From the NCBI GenBank assembly GCA_038239195.1, contig JBBSEZ010000199.1, forward strand, positions 1 through 17,135: 17,135 bases of DNA, in the 5' to 3' direction. The position numbers and the translations under genes are program-made. Below are positions 7,207-14,141 of this stretch, piece by piece (the first letter of the stretch is position 1; every line of letters starts with the position of its first letter). The DNA comes from JBBSEZ01 sp038239195 (GTDB lineage: Bacteria; Planctomycetota; Planctomycetia; Gemmatales; Gemmataceae). The notes under the pieces are model-generated. The model worked only from the letters and a program-made list of their open reading frames with translations, did not search any database and was not told the DNA's origin.

Positions 7207-9739
7207 GAAGGAGCTCCTTTCCGAACAAGGCCGCCAGCGCCTCGCGCCCGTTGCAGGCCACCACGACGGTGTGGCCCTGCTTCTCCAGCAGGCGCACCGC
7301 CAGCTTCTGGTTGACGGCATTGTCCTCGGCCAGAAGGATGCGCAGGCCGCGCGGCCCAGTGGGCCTCGGGTTGGGACGGCCAGCCGGGCGCGGTCGAACG
7401 GCGCACTCCCCGGTGAGGGACGGCCCCAGGGCCGTCAGGATGGCGTTGAGCAACTCGGACTGCTTGACGGGCTTGGTCAGGTAATCCGCGATGCCCAGCG
7501 CCCGGCAGCGGGCGGCGTCCCCCGGCCCGTCTGCCGAGGTGAGCATCAGGAGCGTCGTCTCCGCCAACTGAGGGTCGCGCTTGATCTCCCTCGCCAGGCT
7601 GAAGCCGTCCATCTCCGGCATGTGGCCGTCCAGCAGCACCAGGGGGAACGGCTCGCCCGAGGCCATGGCGAGCCTCAGGGCCTCCAGGGCCGGCCGGGCG
7701 CCGATCACGGCCGTTGGCCTCATCCGCCAGTTACCAAGTAGCTCTTCGAGGATGCGGCGGTTGGTCGCGTTGTCGTCCACGACCAGGACCGGCAGGCCGT
7801 GCAGCTGGGCCGGCTGCGCCAGGGCGGGGCTTTCCGCCGGATGAGGCTGCACGCCGACGCGGGCGGTGAAGTGGAAGATGCTGCCCCGGCCGACCTCGCC
7901 CTCCACCCAGATCTGTCCCGCCATCATGGCGACCAACTTGGCGGAGATGGCCAGCCCCAGCCCCGTGCCGCCGTACTTGCGAGAGGTCGTACTGTCCGCC
8001 TGCACGAAGGGGTCGAAGATCGTCCGCTGGTGCTCGGGGGGGATGCCGATGCCCGTGTCGCGGACTGTGAAGCGAAGGATGGCTTCCCCGGGCGCCTCGC
8101 GCTCCACCCCAACGTCCACCACCACCTCGCCCTTCTCGGTGAACTTGATCGCGTTGCCCACGAGGTTGATCAGGATTTGTCGCAACCGCCCCGCGTCGCC
8201 GATCAGGCCATCGGGGACGTCGGGCGCGATGTGGCAGGCCAGTTCCAGCCCCTTGCGGTGGGCGCGCTGGGCGAACGTCTTGAGCATGTCGCCGAGACCA
8301 TCGCGGAGAGGGAAGTCCACGAGGTCGAGATGGAGCTGGCCGGCCTCGATCTTGGAGAAGTCGAGGATGTCGTTGAGCACCACCAGCAGCGCCTCGGCCG
8401 ACGCCTGCACCGTCTGGAGGAAGTCTCGCTGTTCGTGGCTCAGGTCGGTGTCCAGCACCAGCTCGGTCATGCCGAGGATGCCGGTCATCGGCGTGCGGAT
8501 CTCGTGGCTCATGTTCGCCAGGAACTCCGACTTGGCCCGGTTGGCCGACTCGGCCACCTCCTTCGCCTGGCGCAGTTCGTCCGCCCGCTTCCGCTCGGTG
8601 ACGTCCCGGAAGGCGACCACCAGGCCCTGCACCGAGCCGGCGAGCAAGTTGTTGGCCACGGCCTCCACCACGCGCGTGGAACCGTCTTTGTGCTGGAGGC
8701 GCAACTCCACGGCGTCGGTGACGCCGGGCCGCTCCAACGCCTTCTGCCAGGACTGGGTAGCGCTGGGCCGGTCCTCGGCGCAAACGAAGTCGGCAAGTTG
8801 GCGGCCGGCCAGGTCACCCGGCTCCAATCCCAGGACTCGGACCACCGAAGGGCTCACGTAGAGCACGGCCCCCCGGTTGTCCAGTTTCGCGACGACGTCG
8901 GTCACGTTTTCGATGAGGGAGCGGAAATGCTCCTCGCTCCGCCGCAGGGCCTCCTCCGCTTGCTTGAGGCGCGTCTCGCGGGCAGAGACCTCGTGGACGA
9001 GGTGCCGCAGCGCCTGCCCCAGTTGCCCGACCTCGTCGCGGCGGGCGGTGATCGGCATCAGGAGCTCGGCCCCGGCCTCGTCAACCGCCGCCGAGCTCGA
9101 GGCACTGGCCGCCAGGCGGTTCGCGTAGGCGGTCAGCCGTTCGAGGGGCTCAGCGATCTTGTTCACGAGGAAAAACGCCGCCAGGGCGCTGGCGAGGAAG
9201 ATGCCGCCCAGGAGGGCGACCTGCCTGGCGACCCCGGCCCGGATCGCTGCCCGGATGTGGCCCCGGTCCATGCCGACGTGAACGAACCCGACCTCGCCCG
9301 CCAGAATGCGGGAGGAGACGTCGAGGAGCTCTCCGCCCCGGACCGAGATCGGCCTTCCCTTACCATCCGGCACCTCCTGCCCGGAGCCCCGCAAACGGAC
9401 GTCTTCCTCCGCCAACTGAAGGATCTCCTCCGGGATGCCCGGGACGAAGGTGTGCGAGATGATCTCCCCCTGCTCGTTGACGACGAAGACGTAGGAGACG
9501 CCCTGGATCTCCGAAAACTGGTCGATCGTGGCCTGGATGGTGGAGGCGTCCTTGTACTGGATGGTCTCGGCGCTGGAATCGGCGATGCTGTCGGCGATGG
9601 CCCGCCCCTTGCCCTCGTACTGCTCGGTCAGCCGCTGGTCGAGCATCCACGCCGAGAACAACCCCATGACCGCGGTGGTAATGCCGAACAGGAGGACGAG
9701 GACGGCGAGGGCCCTCGTGAAGAGCCGGGTGGTTTTCAT
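7178..9739 (-). CDS. Hybrid sensor histidine kinase, truncated in receiver domain 2
   Basis: The start ATG (9739) overlaps the stop of the binding-protein gene (ATGA), implying translational coupling; an in-frame ATG at 9763 inside that gene is less likely. Order in 853 residues: membrane helix (about 9-31); periplasmic sensor (32-170) resembling a single Cache domain; second helix (about 173-192); HAMP (193-250); PAS (268-385); HisKA with SHEIRTPM (His412); HATPase with N box NLVGNAIKFT, DTGIGI (561-566) and GGTGLGL; receiver 1 with VVDDN (Asp655-Asp656), phosphoacceptor Asp704 and Lys756; then the first half of receiver 2 (RILLAEDN, 800-807, to FGKE, 839-842). From about 843 the residues are encoded by heptamer repeat, ending at TAA 7180-7178. 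Kinase core and receiver 1 are intact. The lost receiver half and Hpt lie downstream (6398-7081). Probably senses ligand via the binding protein upstream. Confidence 0.9.
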   Translation of the reverse strand: MKTTRLFTRALAVLVLLFGITTAVMGLFSAWMLDQRLTEQYEGKGRAIADSIADSSAETIQYKDASTIQATIDQFSEIQGVSYVFVVNEQGEIISHTFVPGIPEEILQLAEEDVRLRGSGQEVPDGKGRPISVRGGELLDVSSRILAGEVGFVHVGMDRGHIRAAIRAGVARQVALLGGIFLASALAAFFLVNKIAEPLERLTAYANRLAASASSSAAVDEAGAELLMPITARRDEVGQLGQALRHLVHEVSARETRLKQAEEALRRSEEHFRSLIENVTDVVAKLDNRGAVLYVSPSVVRVLGLEPGDLAGRQLADFVCAEDRPSATQSWQKALERPGVTDAVELRLQHKDGSTRVVEAVANNLLAGSVQGLVVAFRDVTERKRADELRQAKEVAESANRAKSEFLANMSHEIRTPMTGILGMTELVLDTDLSHEQRDFLQTVQASAEALLVVLNDILDFSKIEAGQLHLDLVDFPLRDGLGDMLKTFAQRAHRKGLELACHIAPDVPDGLIGDAGRLRQILINLVGNAIKFTEKGEVVVDVGVEREAPGEAILRFTVRDTGIGIPPEHQRTIFDPFVQADSTTSRKYGGTGLGLAISAKLVAMMAGQIWVEGEVGRGSIFHFTARVGVQPHPAESPALAQPAQLHGLPVLVVDDNATNRRILEELLGNWRMRPTAVIGARPALEALRLAMASGEPFPLVLLDGHMPEMDGFSLAREIKRDPQLAETTLLMLTSADGPGDAARCRALGIADYLTKPVKQSELLNAILTALGPSLTGECAVRPRPAGRPNPRPTGPRGLRILLAEDNAVNQKLAVRLLEKQGHTVVVACNGREALAALFGKELLQESGVRGQE

Positions 9740-11175
9740 CGTTTGCCCCACCTTCTGCCCCAATCCTCATCCTTCAAGGAGGCGAAGCTCCGGCCTGCCA
9801 CGGTCGTGTAATACACCTTGTCGTTTGGGAGCCCTTGATGTTTTTCGGGGCCGAAGCGCACGGGAACGTCGAGGCCGATCTGTAATTCCCCGAGAGGCCC
9901 CTCCACCACGGCCTTGATGCGCTTGCGGTCCTTTTCCTCGATCTCCCGGGGCGTCAGCCGCTTGAGGACCTCCACCAAAACCTTGGCGTTCAGGAAGCCT
10001 TCCAGGCTGATGAAGCTGTACTGGAACGGCGAGTGGTAGTCCTCTTCGAGGAGGCCCGGCGGGGGCAGGAGGCTGAATTCCTCTTTCCGGTATTGATCCA
10101 TCAACCGTCGATATTGCTGGACGGCCTGGAGCTCGGGGTCGTTGTAACACGGCACCACCTGCGAGTTGACGAGGTTGGCGGTGTAGTCCTTGCCGCTCTC
10201 CTTCCCGGCCTCCAGGAGCAGCCGGAGGAGGTTGTCGCTGTCTACCCCGGAGACGTTGGCGATGGGGACGTCCCAGCCGGCGTCCCGGCTGTCGCGGATG
10301 AAGGCCGCACAGGCCTCGTAGGTCCCCACGGAGATCACCGCGTCCGGGCTCGCCTTGCGGAGGATGGCAACCTGCTCGCGGAGGCTTTCGGCGTAGCGCG
10401 TGTCCCGCCGGTAGGTGGCCTCAGCGACAATGCGCAGCCGGTCCGGGCCCACGTAATCTTTGCGCTCCTGGACGCGCTTGCCATTCCGATCGTACCGGGC
10501 CAGTCCGGTCCGCACGCCATCCCAGCCGCTCCGGCCGTAGGCATCGACCTGGTAGAATACGGCGATCCTTTTCCTGCCGATCTTGAGGAAACGATCGACG
10601 AGCTGGGCCGTCTCCTGGGGGTAAGACGTCCGGAGGTTGAAGACGAACTTATCGTAAGGGGGCCGCCGTTGAGGCTCGGCCCCGGTAAAGGGGAAGAAGA
10701 GGTAGACGTGGCGGTCGCTGTACCGCTTCAACAGGGGCAAGATGCGCGTCGTCGTGGGGCTCCCCATGTAGCCGTACAGGAGGAAGACGTCGTCCTGTTC
10801 GATGAGCCGAATCGTGTTCTCGATGGTCCCCGGCCGAAGGACGTCGCCGACGCGCACCGCGGCGGGATTGTAGCCGTCGTCGTACGCCTGTACGAAAATC
10901 TTGTGCTTGCCGTTGACGCCCCCCGATCGATTCACATGCTCGAAGTAAGCCAGGGAGCCTCGGTACAGTTCGATGCTGAGCCCCCGGGACGGCCCCCGGA
11001 ACGACGCCGACATGCCGATGACGACGTCTGACTTGGCGGCGCGCTTGGAAGCGGGCCCCGCAGGCGCGGCGGGCGCGATCTGGGTAGGCGCGGGCCAGGG
11101 GCGGAACAGCACCAACGCCCCCGCGGCGAGCACCGCTGAGGCGGCCAGCGCGGCGAGCAACCGCTTGCGACTCAT
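9736..11175 (-). CDS. LivK-type periplasmic ligand-binding protein, probable sensor partner of the kinase
   Basis: A 479-residue protein of the branched-chain amino acid binding-protein fold (Peripla_BP_6, ABC substrate-binding type). ATG 11175 is preceded by CAGGAG at 8 bases; an in-frame start at 11262 would add an implausible tail. A hydrophobic segment (6-24) is a signal peptide or uncleaved anchor, followed by a Pro/Ala linker (25-45). The fold starts with DVVIGMSASFRGPSRGL (50-66) and continues with GGVNGKHKIFVQAYDDGYNP and LLYGYMGSPTTT, where LivK members hold the ligand, then KRIAVFYQVDAYGRSGWDGV. No permease or ATPase gene is adjacent. Instead its stop overlaps the start of a transmembrane hybrid kinase, so a sensing role like LuxP or TorT is more likely than transport. 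The ligand (amino acid, amide or other small molecule) cannot be deduced. Confidence 0.88.
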   Translation of the reverse strand: MSRKRLLAALAASAVLAAGALVLFRPWPAPTQIAPAAPAGPASKRAAKSDVVIGMSASFRGPSRGLSIELYRGSLAYFEHVNRSGGVNGKHKIFVQAYDDGYNPAAVRVGDVLRPGTIENTIRLIEQDDVFLLYGYMGSPTTTRILPLLKRYSDRHVYLFFPFTGAEPQRRPPYDKFVFNLRTSYPQETAQLVDRFLKIGRKRIAVFYQVDAYGRSGWDGVRTGLARYDRNGKRVQERKDYVGPDRLRIVAEATYRRDTRYAESLREQVAILRKASPDAVISVGTYEACAAFIRDSRDAGWDVPIANVSGVDSDNLLRLLLEAGKESGKDYTANLVNSQVVPCYNDPELQAVQQYRRLMDQYRKEEFSLLPPPGLLEEDYHSPFQYSFISLEGFLNAKVLVEVLKRLTPREIEEKDRKRIKAVVEGPLGELQIGLDVPVRFGPEKHQGLPNDKVYYTTVAGRSFASLKDEDWGRRWGKR

Positions 11176-11261
11176 GAGCGCGCTCCTGCAGAGGACCGCT
11201 TCGCGAACCGTTCCCTGTACGGCAGTCGGGCTCGGCCCCTGGATGTTCCTCAACGTCCGCA

Positions 11262-11267
11262 ATCATA
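11262..11267 (-). promoter_or_regulatory. Candidate -10 box for the binding-protein/kinase operon
   Basis: TATGAT (minus strand, 11267-11262) matches 5 of 6 bases of the -10 consensus and lies about 87 bases before the ATG. No good -35 is seen at 16-18 bases upstream. It falls between the MlrC remnant stop (11348) and the gene, where a promoter is expected. Confidence 0.35.
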
Positions 11268-11347
11268 CTCGACCACGGGGGGAAATGCCACGAGCCCTCG
11301 CCCGGTGGGGGTGGCAAGGGACAAGGGAGGCGCTCCTCCGCCACCGT

Positions 11348-11648
11348 TCAGACGATCTCCAGGGGGAACATCGGCCGGTGCCGCCGGTGGTAGGCGAGCC
11401 GCGCAAAATCGTGGGTGTGCAACGCCCGGGCATCGACGTTGTAGATCGAGCCTGCGATTTGCTCGAAGCCGGAGCGGAAATGGACCGAGGACTTGACCGC
11501 TAGGAAGCGCCTGGAGGCACAAGTCGATCCCCAGCGACCGGGCAAAGGCCTGGTCCAGCGGTTGCATGCGCGCGCTGACCACGACCACGTGAAGGCCCCG
11601 ATGCCGAAGCCACGCCGAAGTTTGGCGGCAGCGGGCGTGCGCCAGGCC
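11348..11648 (-). pseudogene. C-terminal remnant of an MlrC-like (M81 family) metallopeptidase, frameshifted
   Basis: Two adjacent frames together read as the end of an M81 protein. The first (about 11648-11523) gives RQTSAWLRHRGLHVVVVSAR, then MQPLDQAFARSLGID. The second (11518-11348) continues ASRRFLAVKSSVHFRSGFEQ, IAGSIYNVDARALHTHDFAR, YHRRHRPMFPLEIV and stop TGA. The KSSVHFR-x-F-x-x-IAG motif followed by a VD-x-x-x-x-HTxDF segment and a terminal RP-x-x-PL is characteristic of the MlrC C-terminal domain. The junction at 11522-11519 (four bases, TTGT, between GAC and GCC) shifts frame by one. Intact family members are about 480-500 residues; the metal-binding N-terminal part is absent upstream, where the methyltransferase ends at 11845. 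MlrC-like proteins are zinc peptidases or amidohydrolases. I judge this a dead fragment. The family call is from memory of the motif, not a search. Confidence 0.72.
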
Positions 11649-11844
11649 CATCCCGCAAGCCGTTCGGGGAATCCGCACTTCGCCGCGCCGACCTTTCGGC
11701 GCCGATCAGCGCCGATGCGTCAAGCCCCTCGGCGCCCCGTGAGACGGTCCCCTTGGAGTCGGCCCGGCAACCGATTGACGTTGGCCTGGTCATCGAGCCC
11801 CGCACGAGGCCCCCGGGCCGACGTTGGTCTGGTCTGGCCCGCGC
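11649..11844. other. Gap between MlrC remnant and methyltransferase, with an imperfect direct repeat
   Basis: No coding sequence is recognised. GACGTTGGCCTGGTC (11777-11791) recurs as GACGTTGGTCTGGTC (11820-11834) with one mismatch, 43 bases apart, on the same strand. This may be a small duplication scar from the decay or deletion that removed the body of the MlrC gene. Confidence 0.45.
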
Positions 11845-12759
11845 TCAGGCCGCCATCTGGCCGGGCATCGCGGCGCTGAGCGGCTTGAATGCCTTGACGA
11901 CGAGCAACCGGCCCATGCAGCGCTCGAGAAGGGAGAGGGGCACCCAGCGCCACAAGTGCGGAACGTCGCCGCGGCGCAGGTGGCGCTTGTGGACGTGCGG
12001 CTCGATGAAGCGGGCGAACAGCCGGCGCAGCGAACGCGCGCTGAACTTCGCCATGACGGACGAAGGAAGCGGTTCGGGCTCGGCGCTGCTCAACGGGTGC
12101 GGGCTGCGCAAGCGCGGCAGCAAGGGCAGCAAGCAGCGGCGCCAGAACTCGACGTCGAAGCGCGACGGCGCCAGGGCCAGGACCTTGCCGCCGGGCTTGA
12201 GGACTCGATAGACCTCCTCGACGACCGCGGCCGGGTCGGCCACTTCGTGAAGCACGCCGGTGATGCAGGTCACGTCGATCGAGGCCGTCTCCAGGGGCAG
12301 GGCCTGCGGACTGGCGTGGAGGTAGGCGCTGGCCGTGAGGCCGCGCAGCTCGAAGTTGCGCCGGACGAGGGCGAGGTGGTCGGCCATGGGACAGCAGGCG
12401 ACGACCTCGGCGCCGTGGCGGGCATACTGCACCCAGTCGGTCCCCAGGCCGAGCCCCAGCCCGAGCAGCCTCTCGCCTCGATGTTTGCTGAATTCGAGGT
12501 AGCGCGGCAGCCAGTGGCCCTGCCGGCCGAAGCGCGCGCTCTCGACGTTGAGGAACCACTCCAGGCTGAGAGGCTCCGTCCCCTCGAGGCCCCGGCTGGG
12601 CGCCCGCAACATCTCGCGAGCGGCCAGGCGGTCGGCAAAGCTGGCAGGCCAGTGGGGGCCGGGGATCGCGCGAGGGGCCATCAGCGGCCTTCCGGGGCCT
12701 TGGGCGACCGGGGGCGCCCAGCCTTCCCAGATTCGCAACTGGCCAGAGGAGCTGTCCAT
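11845..12759 (-). CDS. Class I SAM-dependent methyltransferase
   Basis: A 304-residue protein with a Rossmann-type methyltransferase domain in the middle. Motif I is GERLLGLGLGLGTDWVQYAR (95-114), followed by the strand HGAEVVACCPM (115-125), an acidic stretch ALPLETASIDVTCITGVLHE (153-172, motifs II/III, as in ubiE-type methyltransferases) and VYRVLKPGGKVLALAP (183-198). In motif I the acidic residue usual before GxGxG is replaced by Leu-Gly, a mild oddity. The N-terminal WEGWAPPVAQ and C-terminal Arg/His-rich segment (HVHKRHLRRGDVPHLWRW) are outside the fold. The acceptor could be a lipid, quinone or glycan; none can be assigned. ATG 12759 is chosen because AAGGA lies upstream at a usable distance and the conserved part follows; the frame is open to 12837 without a better start. 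It is divergent from the GTPase pair. Confidence 0.85.
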   Translation of the reverse strand: MDSSSGQLRIWEGWAPPVAQGPGRPLMAPRAIPGPHWPASFADRLAAREMLRAPSRGLEGTEPLSLEWFLNVESARFGRQGHWLPRYLEFSKHRGERLLGLGLGLGTDWVQYARHGAEVVACCPMADHLALVRRNFELRGLTASAYLHASPQALPLETASIDVTCITGVLHEVADPAAVVEEVYRVLKPGGKVLALAPSRFDVEFWRRCLLPLLPRLRSPHPLSSAEPEPLPSSVMAKFSARSLRRLFARFIEPHVHKRHLRRGDVPHLWRWVPLSLLERCMGRLLVVKAFKPLSAAMPGQMAA

Positions 12760-12788
12760 GCTACCCATCCTTCTTCGGCGACGGGAAC

Positions 12789-12805
12789 GGGACAGCGCCT
12801 GTCCC
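12789..12805. repeat. 17-bp palindrome GGGACAGCGCCTGTCCC
   Basis: Perfect 7-bp arms GGGACAG and CTGTCCC flank CGC. It lies between the candidate methyltransferase -10 box (12816-12821) and its ATG (12759), so in the predicted leader. It could be an operator for a dimeric repressor or a copy of a dispersed palindromic repeat. The arm GGGACAG also occurs inside the heptamer element at 7091-7206. Confidence 0.55.
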
Positions 12806-12815
12806 AGACACTGCG

Positions 12816-12844
12816 GACATAGCCCATTTCGCCGCACGAATCAA
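12816..12844 (-). promoter_or_regulatory. Candidate promoter for the methyltransferase gene
   Basis: Minus-strand TTGATT (12844-12839, 4 of 6) and TATGTC (12821-12816, 3 of 6) are 17 bases apart. The leader would be about 50 bases and contains the 17-bp palindrome. Match quality is modest. Confidence 0.3.
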
Positions 12845-12877
12845 GACGACTGCGCCGCGAACAACTCCAGGGGCCCG

Positions 12878-12883
12878 TACAAT
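12878..12883 (+). promoter_or_regulatory. Candidate -10 box for the GTPase operon
   Basis: TACAAT (5 of 6) lies 51 bases before the ATG of the first GTPase. No clear -35 is present. The box sits in an imperfect dyad, GTACA (12877-12881) and TGTAC (12893-12897) with 11 bases between, which could bind a regulator. Together with the methyltransferase promoter this makes 12760-12934 a divergent control region. Confidence 0.35.
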
Positions 12884-12934
12884 AAGAGAACGTGTACAGG
12901 CCAGGGCAAGACGGGCAGGGAGGGGGCGTTTTCG

Positions 12935-14125
12935 ATGTTCAAGAAGCTGATCGCCAAGGCGAAAGGGCTGTTCGCGCGCCGCGATCGCGAGGCGGAACTG
13001 CACGACACGCTGGAGAAGTTGCGAGCGCACACGCCGGTCCCGGTGTTCTGGCTGCTCGGCAAGACGCAGAGCGGGAAGACCTCTCTCATCAAGTATCTCA
13101 CCGGCGCCGACCGGGCCGAGATCGGCCGCGGCTTCCGCCCCTGTACCCGCTTTTCGAGCCGCTACGAGTTCCCCACGACCGAGACCCCTCTGCTGACGTT
13201 CCTGGACACGCGGGGCCTCGACGAGCCGGGCTACGACTCGGCCGAGGACCTCGCCCAGTTCAACGACGTCGCCCACGTCGTGCTGGTCACGACCAAGGTG
13301 CTCGACCACGCCCAGGAGAACCTGCACGCCCAGTTGCGCACCGTCCGCCGCGCCCAGCCGAAGCGACCCGTGGTGATGGTCCTGACCTGTCTGCACGAGG
13401 CGTATCCGCAGCAACAACACCCGCAACCCTACCCCTTCCAGGGCAACGCGGAGGTCGCCCCCGAGGCCCCTGCCCTGTCGCCTGACTTGCTGCGGAGCAT
13501 CGAGGAACACAAGCGACGCTTCGAGGGGCTCTACGACCGCGTCGTCGCCGTCGATCTGACGCCCCCCGAGGAAGGCTTCAACGACCCCCAGTACGGCGGG
13601 CCCAGCCTGCGCCAGGCGTTGCTGGACGTCCTCCCGGCCGCCCTGGCGCAGACGCTGCGCACTCTCGACGTGGCCCAGCGCGAGCTGCAAGACCTGTTCG
13701 CGAGCCAGGCCCTGCCGCACATCGTCGGGTACAGCACCCTCGCGGCCACGGCGGGCGCGGTGCCGCTCCCCTTCGTCGATGCCGTGGCCGTCTCGGGGAT
13801 TCAGACGCGCATGGTGTACGAGCTGGCACAGCTCTACGGGCAGCCGCTTATGGCGCAGCGGTTCGCCGAAGTGGCCAGCAGCCTTGGGCTGGGGCTGCTG
13901 GCGCGTCAGGCGACCCGCTCGCTCATCAAGCTCGTGCCAGGGTGGGGGACGGTCTTCGGCTCCGTGGCGGGAGGCGCCATGGCCGGCACGTCCACCTTCG
14001 CGCTGGGCAAGGCCTTCTGCTACTACTACCGCGCCGTCCACGAGGGCCACGTCCCCAAGCCCGAGGACCTGCGCCGCTACTACAACGAGCAGCTCGTGCT
14101 GGCGGAGAAGGCGTTCAAAAAGTAA
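12935..14125 (+). CDS. GTPase with C-terminal DUF697-like membrane domain
   Basis: ATG 12935 follows a GGGAGGGGG ribosome-binding site at about 9 bases; longer in-frame starts run back into the methyltransferase promoter. The product has 396 residues. A basic amphipathic start (MFKKLIAKAKGLFARR) precedes a GTPase domain of the Era/YfjP class: P-loop GKTQSGKT (42-49), switch Thr in GFRPCTRF (66-73), G3 DTRG (91-94). The G4 position reads TCLHE (151-155) in place of N/TKxD. A Pro/Gln-rich insert (157-180) follows. Residues about 260-365 resemble DUF697/YcjF: PHIVGYSTLAATAGAVPLPF then IQTRMVYELAQLYG and VPGWGTVFGSVAGGAMAG, hydrophobic helices that likely insert in or associate with the membrane. 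Function unknown; related proteins are thought to act at membranes like dynamin- or septin-class GTPases. The next GTPase starts 16 bases later. Confidence 0.85.
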   Translation: MFKKLIAKAKGLFARRDREAELHDTLEKLRAHTPVPVFWLLGKTQSGKTSLIKYLTGADRAEIGRGFRPCTRFSSRYEFPTTETPLLTFLDTRGLDEPGYDSAEDLAQFNDVAHVVLVTTKVLDHAQENLHAQLRTVRRAQPKRPVVMVLTCLHEAYPQQQHPQPYPFQGNAEVAPEAPALSPDLLRSIEEHKRRFEGLYDRVVAVDLTPPEEGFNDPQYGGPSLRQALLDVLPAALAQTLRTLDVAQRELQDLFASQALPHIVGYSTLAATAGAVPLPFVDAVAVSGIQTRMVYELAQLYGQPLMAQRFAEVASSLGLGLLARQATRSLIKLVPGWGTVFGSVAGGAMAGTSTFALGKAFCYYYRAVHEGHVPKPEDLRRYYNEQLVLAEKAFKK

Positions 14126-14141
14126 CGACGGAGGAAGGAAC

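Noticed and set aside
7799..9811. 670-codon plus-strand open frame opposite the histidine kinase
   Set aside because: The minus strand encodes all kinase motifs; the antisense product has no domain and is rich in His, Gln, Arg and Leu in the manner of shadow frames.
13779..14141. N-terminal extension of the second GTPase
   Set aside because: It is out of frame inside the first GTPase; the ATG at 14142 has a very strong ribosome-binding site and begins a membrane helix.
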